The notes under the pieces: generated by a model
Seen by the model: the letters and a program-made list of their open reading frames with translations, nothing else
What the model was told of the DNA's origin: nothing
Database searches by the model: none
Shown here: positions 25,646-34,274 of the stretch, piece by piece
Layout of the letters: every line of letters begins with the position of its first letter
Numbering within the stretch: position 1 is the stretch's first letter
Position numbers and translations under genes: made by a program
Assembly (NCBI RefSeq): GCF_023476645.1
Contig: NZ_JAMCOJ010000001.1
Span: 434,001 to 498,000 of the forward strand
DNA: 64,000 bases
DNA from: Cellulophaga sp. 20_2_10
GTDB lineage: Bacteria; Bacteroidota; Bacteroidia; Flavobacteriales; Flavobacteriaceae
Direction: 5' to 3'

Positions 25646-27613
25646 TTATAGTCTATAAGCAGGAGAATAGCCGGTCGTAGATGTAATATCAGATATAGTA
25701 TATCTTGTTCCTGTTATATCAAATATTATATATTTTTTACTTCCTCCAACATCAAATCTTAATGCTGCTCCAATAGCCGTAAAAGGTAAATTTTTATACT
25801 GACTTAAAGTTGATGTTAAATCGTATGAATCACTAATCTCTCCACCTTTTCCATATCTACTTCCTGACCAAAATAAAGTCTGTTTAGTACCGACTTTATT
25901 AAAAAAATGTAAAGAACTTTTATAATAACCAGTCTCTTTATCTTCTACCTCATAAAAAACATTTAGCACTGCTCCAATACCACTAACACCAAAAGGATTA
26001 CTCCCTAGAGTATTTAATTTTTCTACTGAAAGATCTGCTACACTTGTAAAGTCTTCCCAAGAGTTTCCGCTAGCGTATTTAAATTGCAGACCACTTTTTG
26101 AAATTGCTAAAAATTGCCTTTCATTATCTATACTATCTTCTTTACTATTATTTCTAATATTTACTATTGCACCAATCCCATCATAATTATTACTGTTTTT
26201 ATCACCTGTAAAAAAAGGAAATTCACCTTCAAACAGCTCGGTTACATCAAATGGTCCATCTAACTCTCCATTGTAACTGCGCATATATTTATCACCTGTT
26301 TTATTTATCAAAAAAAACTCACCGGAATTACGCTCAAATGCTGCTCCTACACCCCCCATTTTATTTAGGATATTGCCTCGCCAATGCTTTGTTTGTATTG
26401 GTTCACCACTACTAAAAAGAGGAGTACAATCTGTTTCACTAAACTCTGTTGCAAGTTGTACACCAACTATTTGGCTTGTATTTACACTACGCACTACATA
26501 GCTAATAGGCAAACCAGAACCAATTACTGCACTTTTAGATAATAAATCAACCAATGTTCTTAAATTTGTTTCTCCAATTGTAGAGATCGTAGATTCTGTA
26601 TCACCACCAAAAGCAATTACTTTAATATTTAGATTACTTAACTCTTTTAAATAATCTACTTCTAAATCTGCTTTTACTTTAGCGCCAAATGCACCAAAAC
26701 TGGCATTTACCGCAACATTAAGTTCCTGATAAGATGAGCTAGATTCTATTAACATATAATACACACGACCATAAGTAACGTCACTAATATAAGTTGCAGG
26801 GTTATCTTCTTGTACGTATTTAGCTAACTCTTGTGGAGTTACAGAGTCTGCAAACAGATCGTCCAAACTAGTTGGTAAATCCATAGACATAGTGTAAAAA
26901 GTTTGTTTTAACTTAACTAAAATTCTATTACTACTATTACCGTTTTTAAAATCAAAACTAGCACCAACTTTTGCAAAAGCTGTTTTAATATCTAACCCCA
27001 TACTAATAGCAAGTGCCTCTCTACTTTGAATTTGCTCGTACTCAAAAGAAAAATTAGCAGGTGCTACATTAGGAGACGTGGCTATAATTTCATTCATTGC
27101 TGCATATATACTACTTTTAGAGACAACATCTACAGTAACATTACTAGAGGCATTTCCATTAACTAAGTCATAAGATATAGTACCACCAGCACGATCTACA
27201 GATATAACATCTGGGGTTGTATTTTTAAGAGTTTTACCCTGTAGTAGGCTTCCAGGGTAAATTATTTTAGCGTTAGGACTAAATAATGGAAATCCCTCTT
27301 CTCCACCAGTTCCTTTTTTTAAATCGTATGTAGTAGTTGTACATTTCCAACTTTCAATTACAGGTTGACCATTATCATCTGTTGTTGTTATACTTTCTTC
27401 TTTATCAGTACTTTTGACCTCCGTTTCTTCTTCTATTGGTTTTTCTAATTCTTTACCAACAGCCAAAACACTAGTAAAGGTTTCTGCAGCTATTTCTTCT
27501 TTTTCAATAGTTTTTGTTTCTTCCTCTTTATTACAAGAAATTATCGTTGCTAGCAGTATTAAAAACACCAATAGGTTTGTTCTTAACTTATTTAAATACA
27601 TTACTTTCATCAT
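25646..27613 (-). CDS. Cholesterol-dependent-cytolysin-like lipoprotein with four-repeat C-terminal module
   Basis: A 655-residue lipoprotein (IISC, C27). After an acidic linker (about 30-80) it follows CDC domains 1-3: IIYPGSLLQGKTL (118-129), the first insertion-hairpin region (about 196-224), KQTFYTMSMDLPTSLDDLF (236-254), SDVTYGRVYYMLIES (277-291), the second hairpin region (about 294-322), AFGGDTES (334-341) and PISYVVRSVNTSQIVGVQL (369-387). The CDC undecapeptide and domain 4 are missing. Instead residues ~419-655 hold four repeats, each opening with GVGA, GIGA, GIGA or AIGA and rich in aromatic beta strands, like a four-bladed hemopexin-type propeller. I infer a surface pore-forming protein with a different target-binding module. 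MYLNKL (27601) is an alternative start. Confidence 0.85.
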   Translation of the reverse strand: MMKVMYLNKLRTNLLVFLILLATIISCNKEEETKTIEKEEIAAETFTSVLAVGKELEKPIEEETEVKSTDKEESITTTDDNGQPVIESWKCTTTTYDLKKGTGGEEGFPLFSPNAKIIYPGSLLQGKTLKNTTPDVISVDRAGGTISYDLVNGNASSNVTVDVVSKSSIYAAMNEIIATSPNVAPANFSFEYEQIQSREALAISMGLDIKTAFAKVGASFDFKNGNSSNRILVKLKQTFYTMSMDLPTSLDDLFADSVTPQELAKYVQEDNPATYISDVTYGRVYYMLIESSSSYQELNVAVNASFGAFGAKVKADLEVDYLKELSNLNIKVIAFGGDTESTISTIGETNLRTLVDLLSKSAVIGSGLPISYVVRSVNTSQIVGVQLATEFSETDCTPLFSSGEPIQTKHWRGNILNKMGGVGAAFERNSGEFFLINKTGDKYMRSYNGELDGPFDVTELFEGEFPFFTGDKNSNNYDGIGAIVNIRNNSKEDSIDNERQFLAISKSGLQFKYASGNSWEDFTSVADLSVEKLNTLGSNPFGVSGIGAVLNVFYEVEDKETGYYKSSLHFFNKVGTKQTLFWSGSRYGKGGEISDSYDLTSTLSQYKNLPFTAIGAALRFDVGGSKKYIIFDITGTRYTISDITSTTGYSPAYRL

Positions 27614-27637
27614 TAATTATTTTAAGATTTGTGTTAC

Positions 27638-27645
27638 CAAAACTA
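27638..27645 (-). promoter_or_regulatory. -7 element of the cytolysin-like gene
   Basis: On the minus strand TAGTTTTG matches TAnnTTTG. No TTTG is present at the -33 position, as expected of a promoter that needs an activator. The 17-base motif copy at 27678-27694 is centred roughly 54 bases upstream of the expected transcription start. Confidence 0.6.
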
Positions 27646-27677
27646 GATGCTAATACCAGCTTAACCTAAAAAATCTT

Positions 27678-27694
27678 ATAGACAAAGTATGGAC
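27678..27694 (+). repeat. 17-base motif copy 2 (ATAGACAAAGTATGGAC)
   Basis: One-base variant of copy 1, located upstream of the cytolysin-like promoter in an activator-like position. Confidence 0.6.
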
Positions 27695-27822
27695 AAACAA
27701 GAATAATGATTACTCTAAACACATTAAATAACCAATAAACAAAACACAACACAATAATCTTGTAACATCAACAAAAACAGAGTTTTACGGAGTAATATCA
27801 TTATAAAAAAACACATTATTTT

Positions 27823-27839
27823 ATAGACAAACAATGGAC
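27823..27839 (+). repeat. 17-base motif copy 3 (ATAGACAAACAATGGAC)
   Basis: Differs from copy 1 at two positions. It lies about 130 bases upstream of the TPR-HTH regulator start. Confidence 0.6.
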
Positions 27840-27969
27840 TTTACCCGAATAGACATTATTACGATATACATAATTTAAAGCATTTAATCTTTACCTTAGA
27901 ACCCAAGAATAAGAATAAACTCTCCAATTATTTTAATTATTCATTAACTCAAATTTTTTAATTCTACTT

Positions 27970-29844
27970 ATGAAAACTCTAATAATTGTCGTTGCTACAT
28001 TTTTTACTACGCTATGTTACAGTCAAACAAAAAAGACCATAGATAGCTTAGAAAAAAGTTTAAAAACAAAAACCTATCCTTTAGAAAAAATAGAAGTCTT
28101 AGAAAATTTGTACTCAACATTGTTGTATGAAAACCCTAAATTTTCATTAAAATATTCGTTAAAAGCTTATCAAATTTCTAAGTCAATTAGTAACAATAAA
28201 AAAATGCTAAATGCCGCATATCAATCTGGCGCTACTTATAGAGTAATACATAAGTTAGATTCTGCCGTTTATTACCAAAGAATAGCTATATCGCTAGCTA
28301 AAGAGTTAAATGAGGATATTTTTTATGCTAAAGCTTTGTCTGAATTAGCGGATATAGAAAGATTAAATAGCAATAAAGAAGAAGCTTTACTCTTTTTTAA
28401 TGAAGCTAAAGAAATTTATAAAAAAAATAATGAAATAGAATTACTAAGTTCCTGTATTGGCAACATAGCTAGCGTTTACTTAAGTAATGGACAGTTTAGA
28501 ATATCTCAAAAACTATATATGCAAGCTTTAAAAAAATTAGATTCTATAGATGCAGATCCTGTATTTAAAGCAGATATGATTGCAAGAATAGGCGAAATAC
28601 AGTATAATGTACAAAATTATGAAGAATCTATAGATTATTACAAACAAGCACTAAAAGTATACACTGAAGAAAACGATAACATTTGGAAATGTAATATGTA
28701 TTTGCAAATTGGCACTTCTTATGTAATGCTTAAAAATTACAATAGCGCTATAGAAAATTTTTCTAAAAGTTTAAAAATAGCAAAAGAATACAGTCTTAAA
28801 TCTAATGAAGCTATGCTCTACACAAATATAGGAGCACTTTACAGAGAAACCAGAGAATTTGAAAAATCTAAAGTGTACTTAGAAGAAAGCTTAGTTTTTC
28901 ATAAAAGAGAAGGTTTTACTTTTAATTATATAGATGTACTTAAAGAACTAGGTAGCCTTTATATAGATTTAGATGAACCTAACAAAGCTATAGAGTATTT
29001 AGACCTTGCTATTTCTAAATCTATTCCTTCTAAAAGATTAGATTATTTAATGGATCTCTACAAGCTAAGATCTTTGGCTTATGAAGAATTAAATAATACC
29101 AATATGGCTATTAAAGATTTAAAAGAACATCAAAAATTTAAGGATAGCATATACAACTCTAATAAAAATCAACAAATAGAAGAATTACAAACTATTTACG
29201 AAACCGATAAAAAACAGACCCTATTAGCTTTAAATAAAGAAGAAATAAAAAATTTACACCAAAAATCTAAGGTAGACACACTTACCAAAAGTCTTTATGC
29301 TGGTGGTATGTTTTCTGGTGTTTCTTTATCTATAATGTTGTTCTTTATTTTTAAACAAAGAATTAAGAAAAATAAAAGTAACCAGAAAAAGCAAAACGAG
29401 CTTCACAAAAAAGAAATTGAGCACAAACAAAAAGAATTAACCAGTCTAACCGTGCATTTGGTTCAGAAAAATACATTTACTCAAGAGTTAATAGAAAACT
29501 TAAAAAAACTAAAAAACAATCCTGAAAAATTTAATGTAGAGTTTAGACGCATTTTAATGCTACTTAAAAAGCAAACTTCAGACGATAAAGACTGGGACTT
29601 ATTTAGATCTTATTTTGCAGATGTACATAATAATTTTGACAATAAACTAAGAGCCATATACACAGACATTACAGAGAAAGAAATTAGACTTGCTGCTTTT
29701 TTGAGAATGAACTTATCTACCAAAGAAATTGCTGCCATTTTTAATGTTTTACCAGATAGCATTCTAAAATCTAAATACAGATTAAAAAAGAAACTTAATC
29801 TAGGCAAACAAACAGATTTGTGCTATTTCTTAAATTCATTATAA
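27970..29844 (+). CDS. TPR-membrane-HTH transcriptional regulator
   Basis: A 624-residue protein: signal peptide (1-18), about eight TPR repeats (50-390; LYMQALKKLDSI and YEESIDYYKQALKVY are clear units), a coiled coil, one membrane helix (about 441-462), a second cytoplasmic coiled coil (465-510) and a C-terminal LuxR-like helix-turn-helix (ITEKEIRLAAFLRMNLSTKEI, then AAIFNVLPDSILKSKYRLKK, 567-606). The layout is common in Bacteroidota regulators that sense from the periplasm through the TPR part. It is divergent from the cytolysin-like gene, so it is the prime candidate to control it and to bind the 17-base motif. The ligand is unknown. Confidence 0.87.
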   Translation: MKTLIIVVATFFTTLCYSQTKKTIDSLEKSLKTKTYPLEKIEVLENLYSTLLYENPKFSLKYSLKAYQISKSISNNKKMLNAAYQSGATYRVIHKLDSAVYYQRIAISLAKELNEDIFYAKALSELADIERLNSNKEEALLFFNEAKEIYKKNNEIELLSSCIGNIASVYLSNGQFRISQKLYMQALKKLDSIDADPVFKADMIARIGEIQYNVQNYEESIDYYKQALKVYTEENDNIWKCNMYLQIGTSYVMLKNYNSAIENFSKSLKIAKEYSLKSNEAMLYTNIGALYRETREFEKSKVYLEESLVFHKREGFTFNYIDVLKELGSLYIDLDEPNKAIEYLDLAISKSIPSKRLDYLMDLYKLRSLAYEELNNTNMAIKDLKEHQKFKDSIYNSNKNQQIEELQTIYETDKKQTLLALNKEEIKNLHQKSKVDTLTKSLYAGGMFSGVSLSIMLFFIFKQRIKKNKSNQKKQNELHKKEIEHKQKELTSLTVHLVQKNTFTQELIENLKKLKNNPEKFNVEFRRILMLLKKQTSDDKDWDLFRSYFADVHNNFDNKLRAIYTDITEKEIRLAAFLRMNLSTKEIAAIFNVLPDSILKSKYRLKKKLNLGKQTDLCYFLNSL

Positions 29845-29858
29845 AAACAGGGATAATC

Positions 29859-29879
29859 TACCTTTGTATTCTATCTTTG
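29859..29879 (+). promoter_or_regulatory. Two overlapping -7 elements before the DCC gene
   Basis: TACCTTTG (29859-29866) and TATCTTTG (29872-29879) both match TAnnTTTG. The second ends four bases before the GTG start, so transcripts from it would be nearly leaderless; the first leaves a short leader. Confidence 0.6.
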
Positions 29880-29883
29880 CAGG

Positions 29884-30291
29884 GTGAATACAACTAAAAA
29901 AATAATTCTTTTTGACGGCGTTTGTAATCTATGCAACAACGCTATACAGTTTATTATTAAACACGATAAAAAGGACCAATTTAGGTTTGCAACGCTACAG
30001 GGAGAAATTGGTCAAAAATTTATATCAGAAAGAAATATAGATCAACAAAAAACAGATTCTATAATACTAATAGAACCTAGTGTTGCTTATTATTTAAAAT
30101 CTACCGCAGCTTTAAAAATAGGGCGTAATTTTGGGAGTATTTGGAGCCTTTTATGGATTTTAGAACAGATTCCTGTTTCTTTTAGAGACTGGGTGTATAG
30201 CTATATCGCAAAAAACAGGTATAAATGGTTTGGAAAAAAAGATAATTGTATGATACCTACACCTGAGTTAAAATCTAAATTTTTAGATTAA
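29884..30291 (+). CDS. DCC family thiol-disulfide oxidoreductase (DUF393)
   Basis: A 135-residue protein starting at GTG. It has the family signature FDGVCNLCNNAIQFI (DxxCxxC) at about residues 9-24, and WLFGKK-like C-terminal RYKWFGKKDNCMIPTPE. DCC proteins are predicted thioredoxin-fold enzymes; the activity is little studied. The GTG start gives an N-terminus of the usual length; no ATG is available nearby. It lies 39 bases after the regulator gene but has its own promoter elements. Confidence 0.87.
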   Translation: MNTTKKIILFDGVCNLCNNAIQFIIKHDKKDQFRFATLQGEIGQKFISERNIDQQKTDSIILIEPSVAYYLKSTAALKIGRNFGSIWSLLWILEQIPVSFRDWVYSYIAKNRYKWFGKKDNCMIPTPELKSKFLD

Positions 30292-30334
30292 AAAAATTAT
30301 ATTATTACCTAACATTAAAATATAAAATACCTTT

Positions 30335-31600
30335 ATGTACAGTTTAAATCAGATTTCTTATTTACTACATGACTACTTAGTAGACTTGGGTGTAAGTGAT
30401 ATTTACGCTAAGTACTTAAACACATTAATACTTCTTGTACTATTAGCTATAGCGCTTTATATTTTTGATTATGTTTTAAGAAAATTGGTTATTTCTTTAT
30501 TTGCTCGTTTTACAAGTATATCTAGAACAAATTTTGACGATTTTTTAGTAAAGAATAAAGTACCTAGAAATGTTGCACATATAGTACCTATTATTATTGC
30601 TTACAATGCTGTGCCTTTTGTTTTTAATGGTTTTGATAAAGCACAAGTTATAGTTTTAAAAGGGTTAGAAGTTTTTGGTATCGTATTAACCTTATGGGTA
30701 ATTAGGAGCTTACTTAATACTTTAAAAGACTTTTTTAAGACACTACCCAACCTTAAAGACAAACCAATAGACAGTTACATACAAGTATTTATGATATTTT
30801 TATGGTCTATAGGAATTTTGCTTGCTATTTCTATACTTACAGATATAGAACTTTGGAAGTTTTTAACCGGTTTAGGTACCGCATCTGCCGTAATACTATT
30901 AATTTTTAAAGACACTATTCTTGGTTTTGTTGCTAGCATACAGGTATCCATTAATGATATGGTACGTATTGGCGATTGGATTTCTTTTGACAATTATGGT
31001 GCTGATGGCGATGTAATAGAAATTAACCTTGCAACAGTTAAAGTTCAGAATTTTGATAACACAATTACAACAATACCAACCTACGCATTAATTTCAGATT
31101 CTTTTAAAAACTGGAGAGGAATGACAAATTCTCCTGGACGTAGAATTAAACGTGCACTTATTATTAAGCAAGAAAGTATTAAGTTTTTAACACCTAAAGA
31201 CATTCAAAAACTTAAAAAAATTAGCTTAATAACTGATTATATAGTAGGTAGACAAGAAAATATAGTTGGTTACAATAAGGATAACAGTATAGATAAATCT
31301 ATCCTAATTAACGGAAGAAACCTTACCAACATTGGCCTTTTTAGAAAATACACGGATACTTATTTAAAAAGTCATTCTGCAATAAATAAAGATATGATTA
31401 TTATGGTTAGGCAATTAGCGCCCACTCCACAAGGTATACCCCTAGAGGTTTATGCTTTTAGTAGCGATAAACGATGGGAAAACTACGAGTATATAATGTC
31501 AGATATTTTTGATCATTTGCTTGCTGCTATTACTTATTTTGATTTAGAACTGTTTGAACTTCCTAGCAGTACTAACTTTAAAAACAGTCCTAAATTGTAA
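30335..31600 (+). CDS. MscS-type mechanosensitive channel family protein
   Basis: A 421-residue membrane protein with four or five helices in the first ~210 residues, then the pore helix and beta domain of the MscS family (GTASAVILLIFKDTILGFVAS, then IQVSINDMVRIGDWIS) and a cytoplasmic C-terminal domain with VWEINLATVK-like DVIEINLATVKVQNFDN. The family opens under membrane tension to release solutes during osmotic downshock. It resembles the YbdG/longer subtype more than minimal MscS. It is a single gene between the DCC and MuiA genes. Confidence 0.92.
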   Translation: MYSLNQISYLLHDYLVDLGVSDIYAKYLNTLILLVLLAIALYIFDYVLRKLVISLFARFTSISRTNFDDFLVKNKVPRNVAHIVPIIIAYNAVPFVFNGFDKAQVIVLKGLEVFGIVLTLWVIRSLLNTLKDFFKTLPNLKDKPIDSYIQVFMIFLWSIGILLAISILTDIELWKFLTGLGTASAVILLIFKDTILGFVASIQVSINDMVRIGDWISFDNYGADGDVIEINLATVKVQNFDNTITTIPTYALISDSFKNWRGMTNSPGRRIKRALIIKQESIKFLTPKDIQKLKKISLITDYIVGRQENIVGYNKDNSIDKSILINGRNLTNIGLFRKYTDTYLKSHSAINKDMIIMVRQLAPTPQGIPLEVYAFSSDKRWENYEYIMSDIFDHLLAAITYFDLELFELPSSTNFKNSPKL

Positions 31601-31709
31601 ACTAGCCCAAAGAACAACTTTACTCACCCTAAAGACCACTTTACACACTATTAGTTTTTTTAAAGTATTCCAATACTTAGGTTTACGCAACCATAAAAAA
31701 CTAATATCT

Positions 31710-33731
31710 ATGAAAAAGCTACTTTACTTATTATTACTAATTCCGATTGCAATAACAGCAAACGATAAAAAAACTCCTTCTGCTATAAAAGAGGTAACGG
31801 TATACCTTAGTGGCGCACAAATTACACGTACAAGCAACTTTATATTAAAAGAAGGTACAACAGAGTTGAAATTTACTGGTTTATCTTCTAAAATTGATGA
31901 AAATAGCATTCAAATCTCCGGATTAAAGTCGGTTTCTATTTTATCTATGGATTATGGCATTAATTATTTAGATAAGTTTATGCTTATGCCTGAAGTTACA
32001 GAAATGATAGAAAGCACTAAAAAATTAACTGAAGAAATTGAGCTTTTAAAAAATAGGATTGCTGGCTTACAAGAAGAAGAGTTATTAATTTCTAAAAACA
32101 GACAAGTAAGTTCTACGGCTGAAAGTTTAGATTTAGAAAGATTAAAGCAAATTAGCACCTATTACAGAAAACGTATTACAGAAATTAGAGACGAAATATT
32201 TACTATTACTAAAGAAATAGAAAACAAAAATACAGCTATAAGCGATTTTAATTTACAGATTAAAGAACTTACTGCCGAGCCAGCAGTTGCGCAAGGAGAA
32301 CTTGTTATTACGTTCGATACTTCTATCGCTATTAACCTAGACCTTATACTTTCTTATATAGTTACTGATGCTGGTTGGGTACCAACGTATGACATTAAAT
32401 CTGAAAACACAAACAGTAACCTTCAACTTAAATACAAAGCCAATGTGTACCAAAATACGGGGAACGAATGGAAGAATGTAAAAATTAATTTATCAACAGG
32501 GAACCCAGTTACACAAACAACTAGCCCCGTTATAGATACAAAATACTTAAACTTTGTTAGCGGATATAATTATCAATCTAAAGCAATTAAAAAAAACAAG
32601 TATTATTACAATCCCTCAGTAAAAAAAGTAACAGGTGTAGTTACCGATGCCTCTGGACAACCATTACCTGGCTGCAGCATAGTAATAAAAGGCACCAACA
32701 TTGGTACACAAACAGATTTTGATGGCAATTATACAATAGCAGTACAAAGAGGACGTGAATTAGTATTTTCTTATATTGGAATGCAAACAGCTGAGACTCC
32801 AGTTTATGCATCTATAATAAACACAAAACTAGATGAAGATAATGAAGCATTAGAAGAAGTTGTTGTAGTTGGTTATGGTAGCAAACTACAAGGAAAAGCA
32901 GCAGGTGTAAGAGTCAGAGGTACATCGAGCATTTCTGAACCAAAACTACCTTTGTATATTATAGATGGTATACCTGTGCCAGATTTTATAGAGGGTGATA
33001 TAGATAGTGACGACATACAATCTCTAGAGGTTTTAAACAACTCTAACGCAACTGCTGTATATGGTAACCGCGCAAGTAGCGGAGCTATAGTTATAACTAC
33101 AAAAAAGAGTACAACACAAGACGATGTAACCAATACAACTTTTGCAATTAAAAAACCATATTCTATTAAGTCAGATGGTGATCTAATTGCTATAGAAATA
33201 AATACTTTTAAACTAGAAACTACGTACCAGTATTTAGCAGTGCCAATTATAAATGAAAATGTATTTTTAACGGCTTCATTTAAAAACTGGGAACAATATA
33301 ACTTACTACCTGGTGAAGCTAACATCTACTTTAAAGGAGGTTTTGCCGGTAAAACAGTTATAGACCCTTATAAAACAACAAAAGAAATGGTTGTTTCTTT
33401 AGGTGTAGATGCAGGAATAACTGTTACAAGAAAACAAGACCGTGATTTTAAAAGTAAATCTTTACTTGGTAACAATCGTGTTTTAAATAGAGCTTACGAT
33501 ATTGAAATTAAAAACAATAAGAACACAGCAGTTACTATAAAACTAATGGACAGAATTCCGTTATCTGAAAACAAAGAAATTAAAGTAAGCGAAATAGAAA
33601 CGTACAATGCAAATTACAATGATACCAAAGGTTTACTAACCTGGGAGGTACATTTAAACAGTAAAGAAACGCAAAAAGAACGTTTCTCTTATCAAGTTAA
33701 ATTCCCTAAAAACAAAAATATATCTTTATAA
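31710..33731 (+). CDS. MuiA-family (DUF4139) protein with inserted TonB plug
   Basis: A 673-residue protein from ATG at 31710 (MKKLLYLLLLIPIAITAN, a signal peptide); the longer frame from 31554 overlaps the MscS gene and is rejected. Residues 25-100 look like DUF4140, 95-190 are a coiled coil, and DUF4139 beta sandwich runs from about 195. It is interrupted by a carboxypeptidase-regulatory domain (VTGVVTDASGQPLPGCSIVI, 307-326) and a SusC-type plug (VVVVGYG 384-390, LYIIDGIPV 415-423, AVYGNRASSGAIVITTKK 449-466), after which DUF4139 resumes (about 480-673). No barrel follows the plug. Probable periplasmic or outer-membrane binding role. Confidence 0.88.
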   Translation: MKKLLYLLLLIPIAITANDKKTPSAIKEVTVYLSGAQITRTSNFILKEGTTELKFTGLSSKIDENSIQISGLKSVSILSMDYGINYLDKFMLMPEVTEMIESTKKLTEEIELLKNRIAGLQEEELLISKNRQVSSTAESLDLERLKQISTYYRKRITEIRDEIFTITKEIENKNTAISDFNLQIKELTAEPAVAQGELVITFDTSIAINLDLILSYIVTDAGWVPTYDIKSENTNSNLQLKYKANVYQNTGNEWKNVKINLSTGNPVTQTTSPVIDTKYLNFVSGYNYQSKAIKKNKYYYNPSVKKVTGVVTDASGQPLPGCSIVIKGTNIGTQTDFDGNYTIAVQRGRELVFSYIGMQTAETPVYASIINTKLDEDNEALEEVVVVGYGSKLQGKAAGVRVRGTSSISEPKLPLYIIDGIPVPDFIEGDIDSDDIQSLEVLNNSNATAVYGNRASSGAIVITTKKSTTQDDVTNTTFAIKKPYSIKSDGDLIAIEINTFKLETTYQYLAVPIINENVFLTASFKNWEQYNLLPGEANIYFKGGFAGKTVIDPYKTTKEMVVSLGVDAGITVTRKQDRDFKSKSLLGNNRVLNRAYDIEIKNNKNTAVTIKLMDRIPLSENKEIKVSEIETYNANYNDTKGLLTWEVHLNSKETQKERFSYQVKFPKNKNISL

Positions 33732-33734
33732 CTT

Positions 33735-33768
33735 TAAAGCCCTTAGGGTTCTAATTCTAAGGGCTTAC
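33735..33768 (+). terminator. Hairpin after the MuiA-family gene
   Basis: AAGCCCTTAG / CTAAGGGCTT perfect 10-base arms, five bases past the stop. No strong T run follows, so termination may be partial. Confidence 0.55.
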
Positions 33769-33781
33769 TTAATTTACAATT

Positions 33782-34236
33782 GTGGTAATACTAATTATTC
33801 TATTTATAGCTATCGTCTTATTTTTCATTTTTAATTGGCTTTTAAAAAGAAGCAATAAAATTACTTTAAAGTATAAAAGAATTATTGCAATAGGACTATC
33901 TATCCTTTTTGCGCCGCTATTATACCTAATTAGCATACTGAGTTTTGTAGCTATAGTTTCTTACTACCCTGAATATAATTTTAATCAACAAAAATGGGAC
34001 AACATTCCTGAGCAACGTTATGAATTATCTGCTGATATTATCGAGAGCAAAATGCTTATTGGAAAAACCAAAGCAGAAGTATACTGTTATTAGGTGAAGG
34101 TTTTTATGAATATACCCCAGATCATATTGCGTATACCTTGGGCTTTATACCTGGTATATTTAATATAGATACAGACGTGTTAGCTATTGTTTTTAAAAAC
34201 AATGTAGTAGTAAAAGTAAAACAGCATCAAACTTAA
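33782..34236 (+). pseudogene. Frameshifted small membrane protein gene
   Basis: The first frame, from a GTG at 33782, encodes two hydrophobic segments (about 1-19 and 31-60), then EQRYELSADIIESKMLIGKT and KAEVYCY, stop at 34093. Shifting frame at that point gives LLLGEGFYEYTPDHIAYTLG, then FIPGIFNIDTDVLAIVFKNN and VVVKVKQHQT, ending in TAA at 34236. A pattern IGKTKAEV-LLG is common in small envelope proteins, which supports a single ancestral reading frame of about 150 residues with one base lost. It may be a true frameshift or an assembly error. Confidence 0.7.
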
Positions 34237-34257
34237 TAGTCCGATGCTGTTTTTTAT
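34219..34257 (+). terminator. Terminator after the frameshifted gene
   Basis: ACAGCATC / GATGCTGT stem containing the TAA of the shifted frame, followed by six T. Confidence 0.75.
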
Positions 34258-34274
34258 ATATTAAAAGTAGCTTA

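Larger units (their letters stand above)
27614..27969. promoter_or_regulatory. Divergent control region between cytolysin-like and regulator genes
   Basis: These 356 bases separate two genes read in opposite directions. They hold the -7 element of the cytolysin-like gene, two copies of the 17-base motif, and a weak -7-like TACCTTAG (27892-27899) for the regulator gene. No coding frame was seen. Confidence 0.6.

Noticed and set aside
31554-31709. N-terminal extension of the MuiA-family frame
   Set aside because: It overlaps the end of the MscS gene in another frame, and a clear signal peptide begins at 31710.
32873-33325. 150-residue minus-strand frame
   Set aside because: Antisense to the plug region of the MuiA-family gene; no motif.
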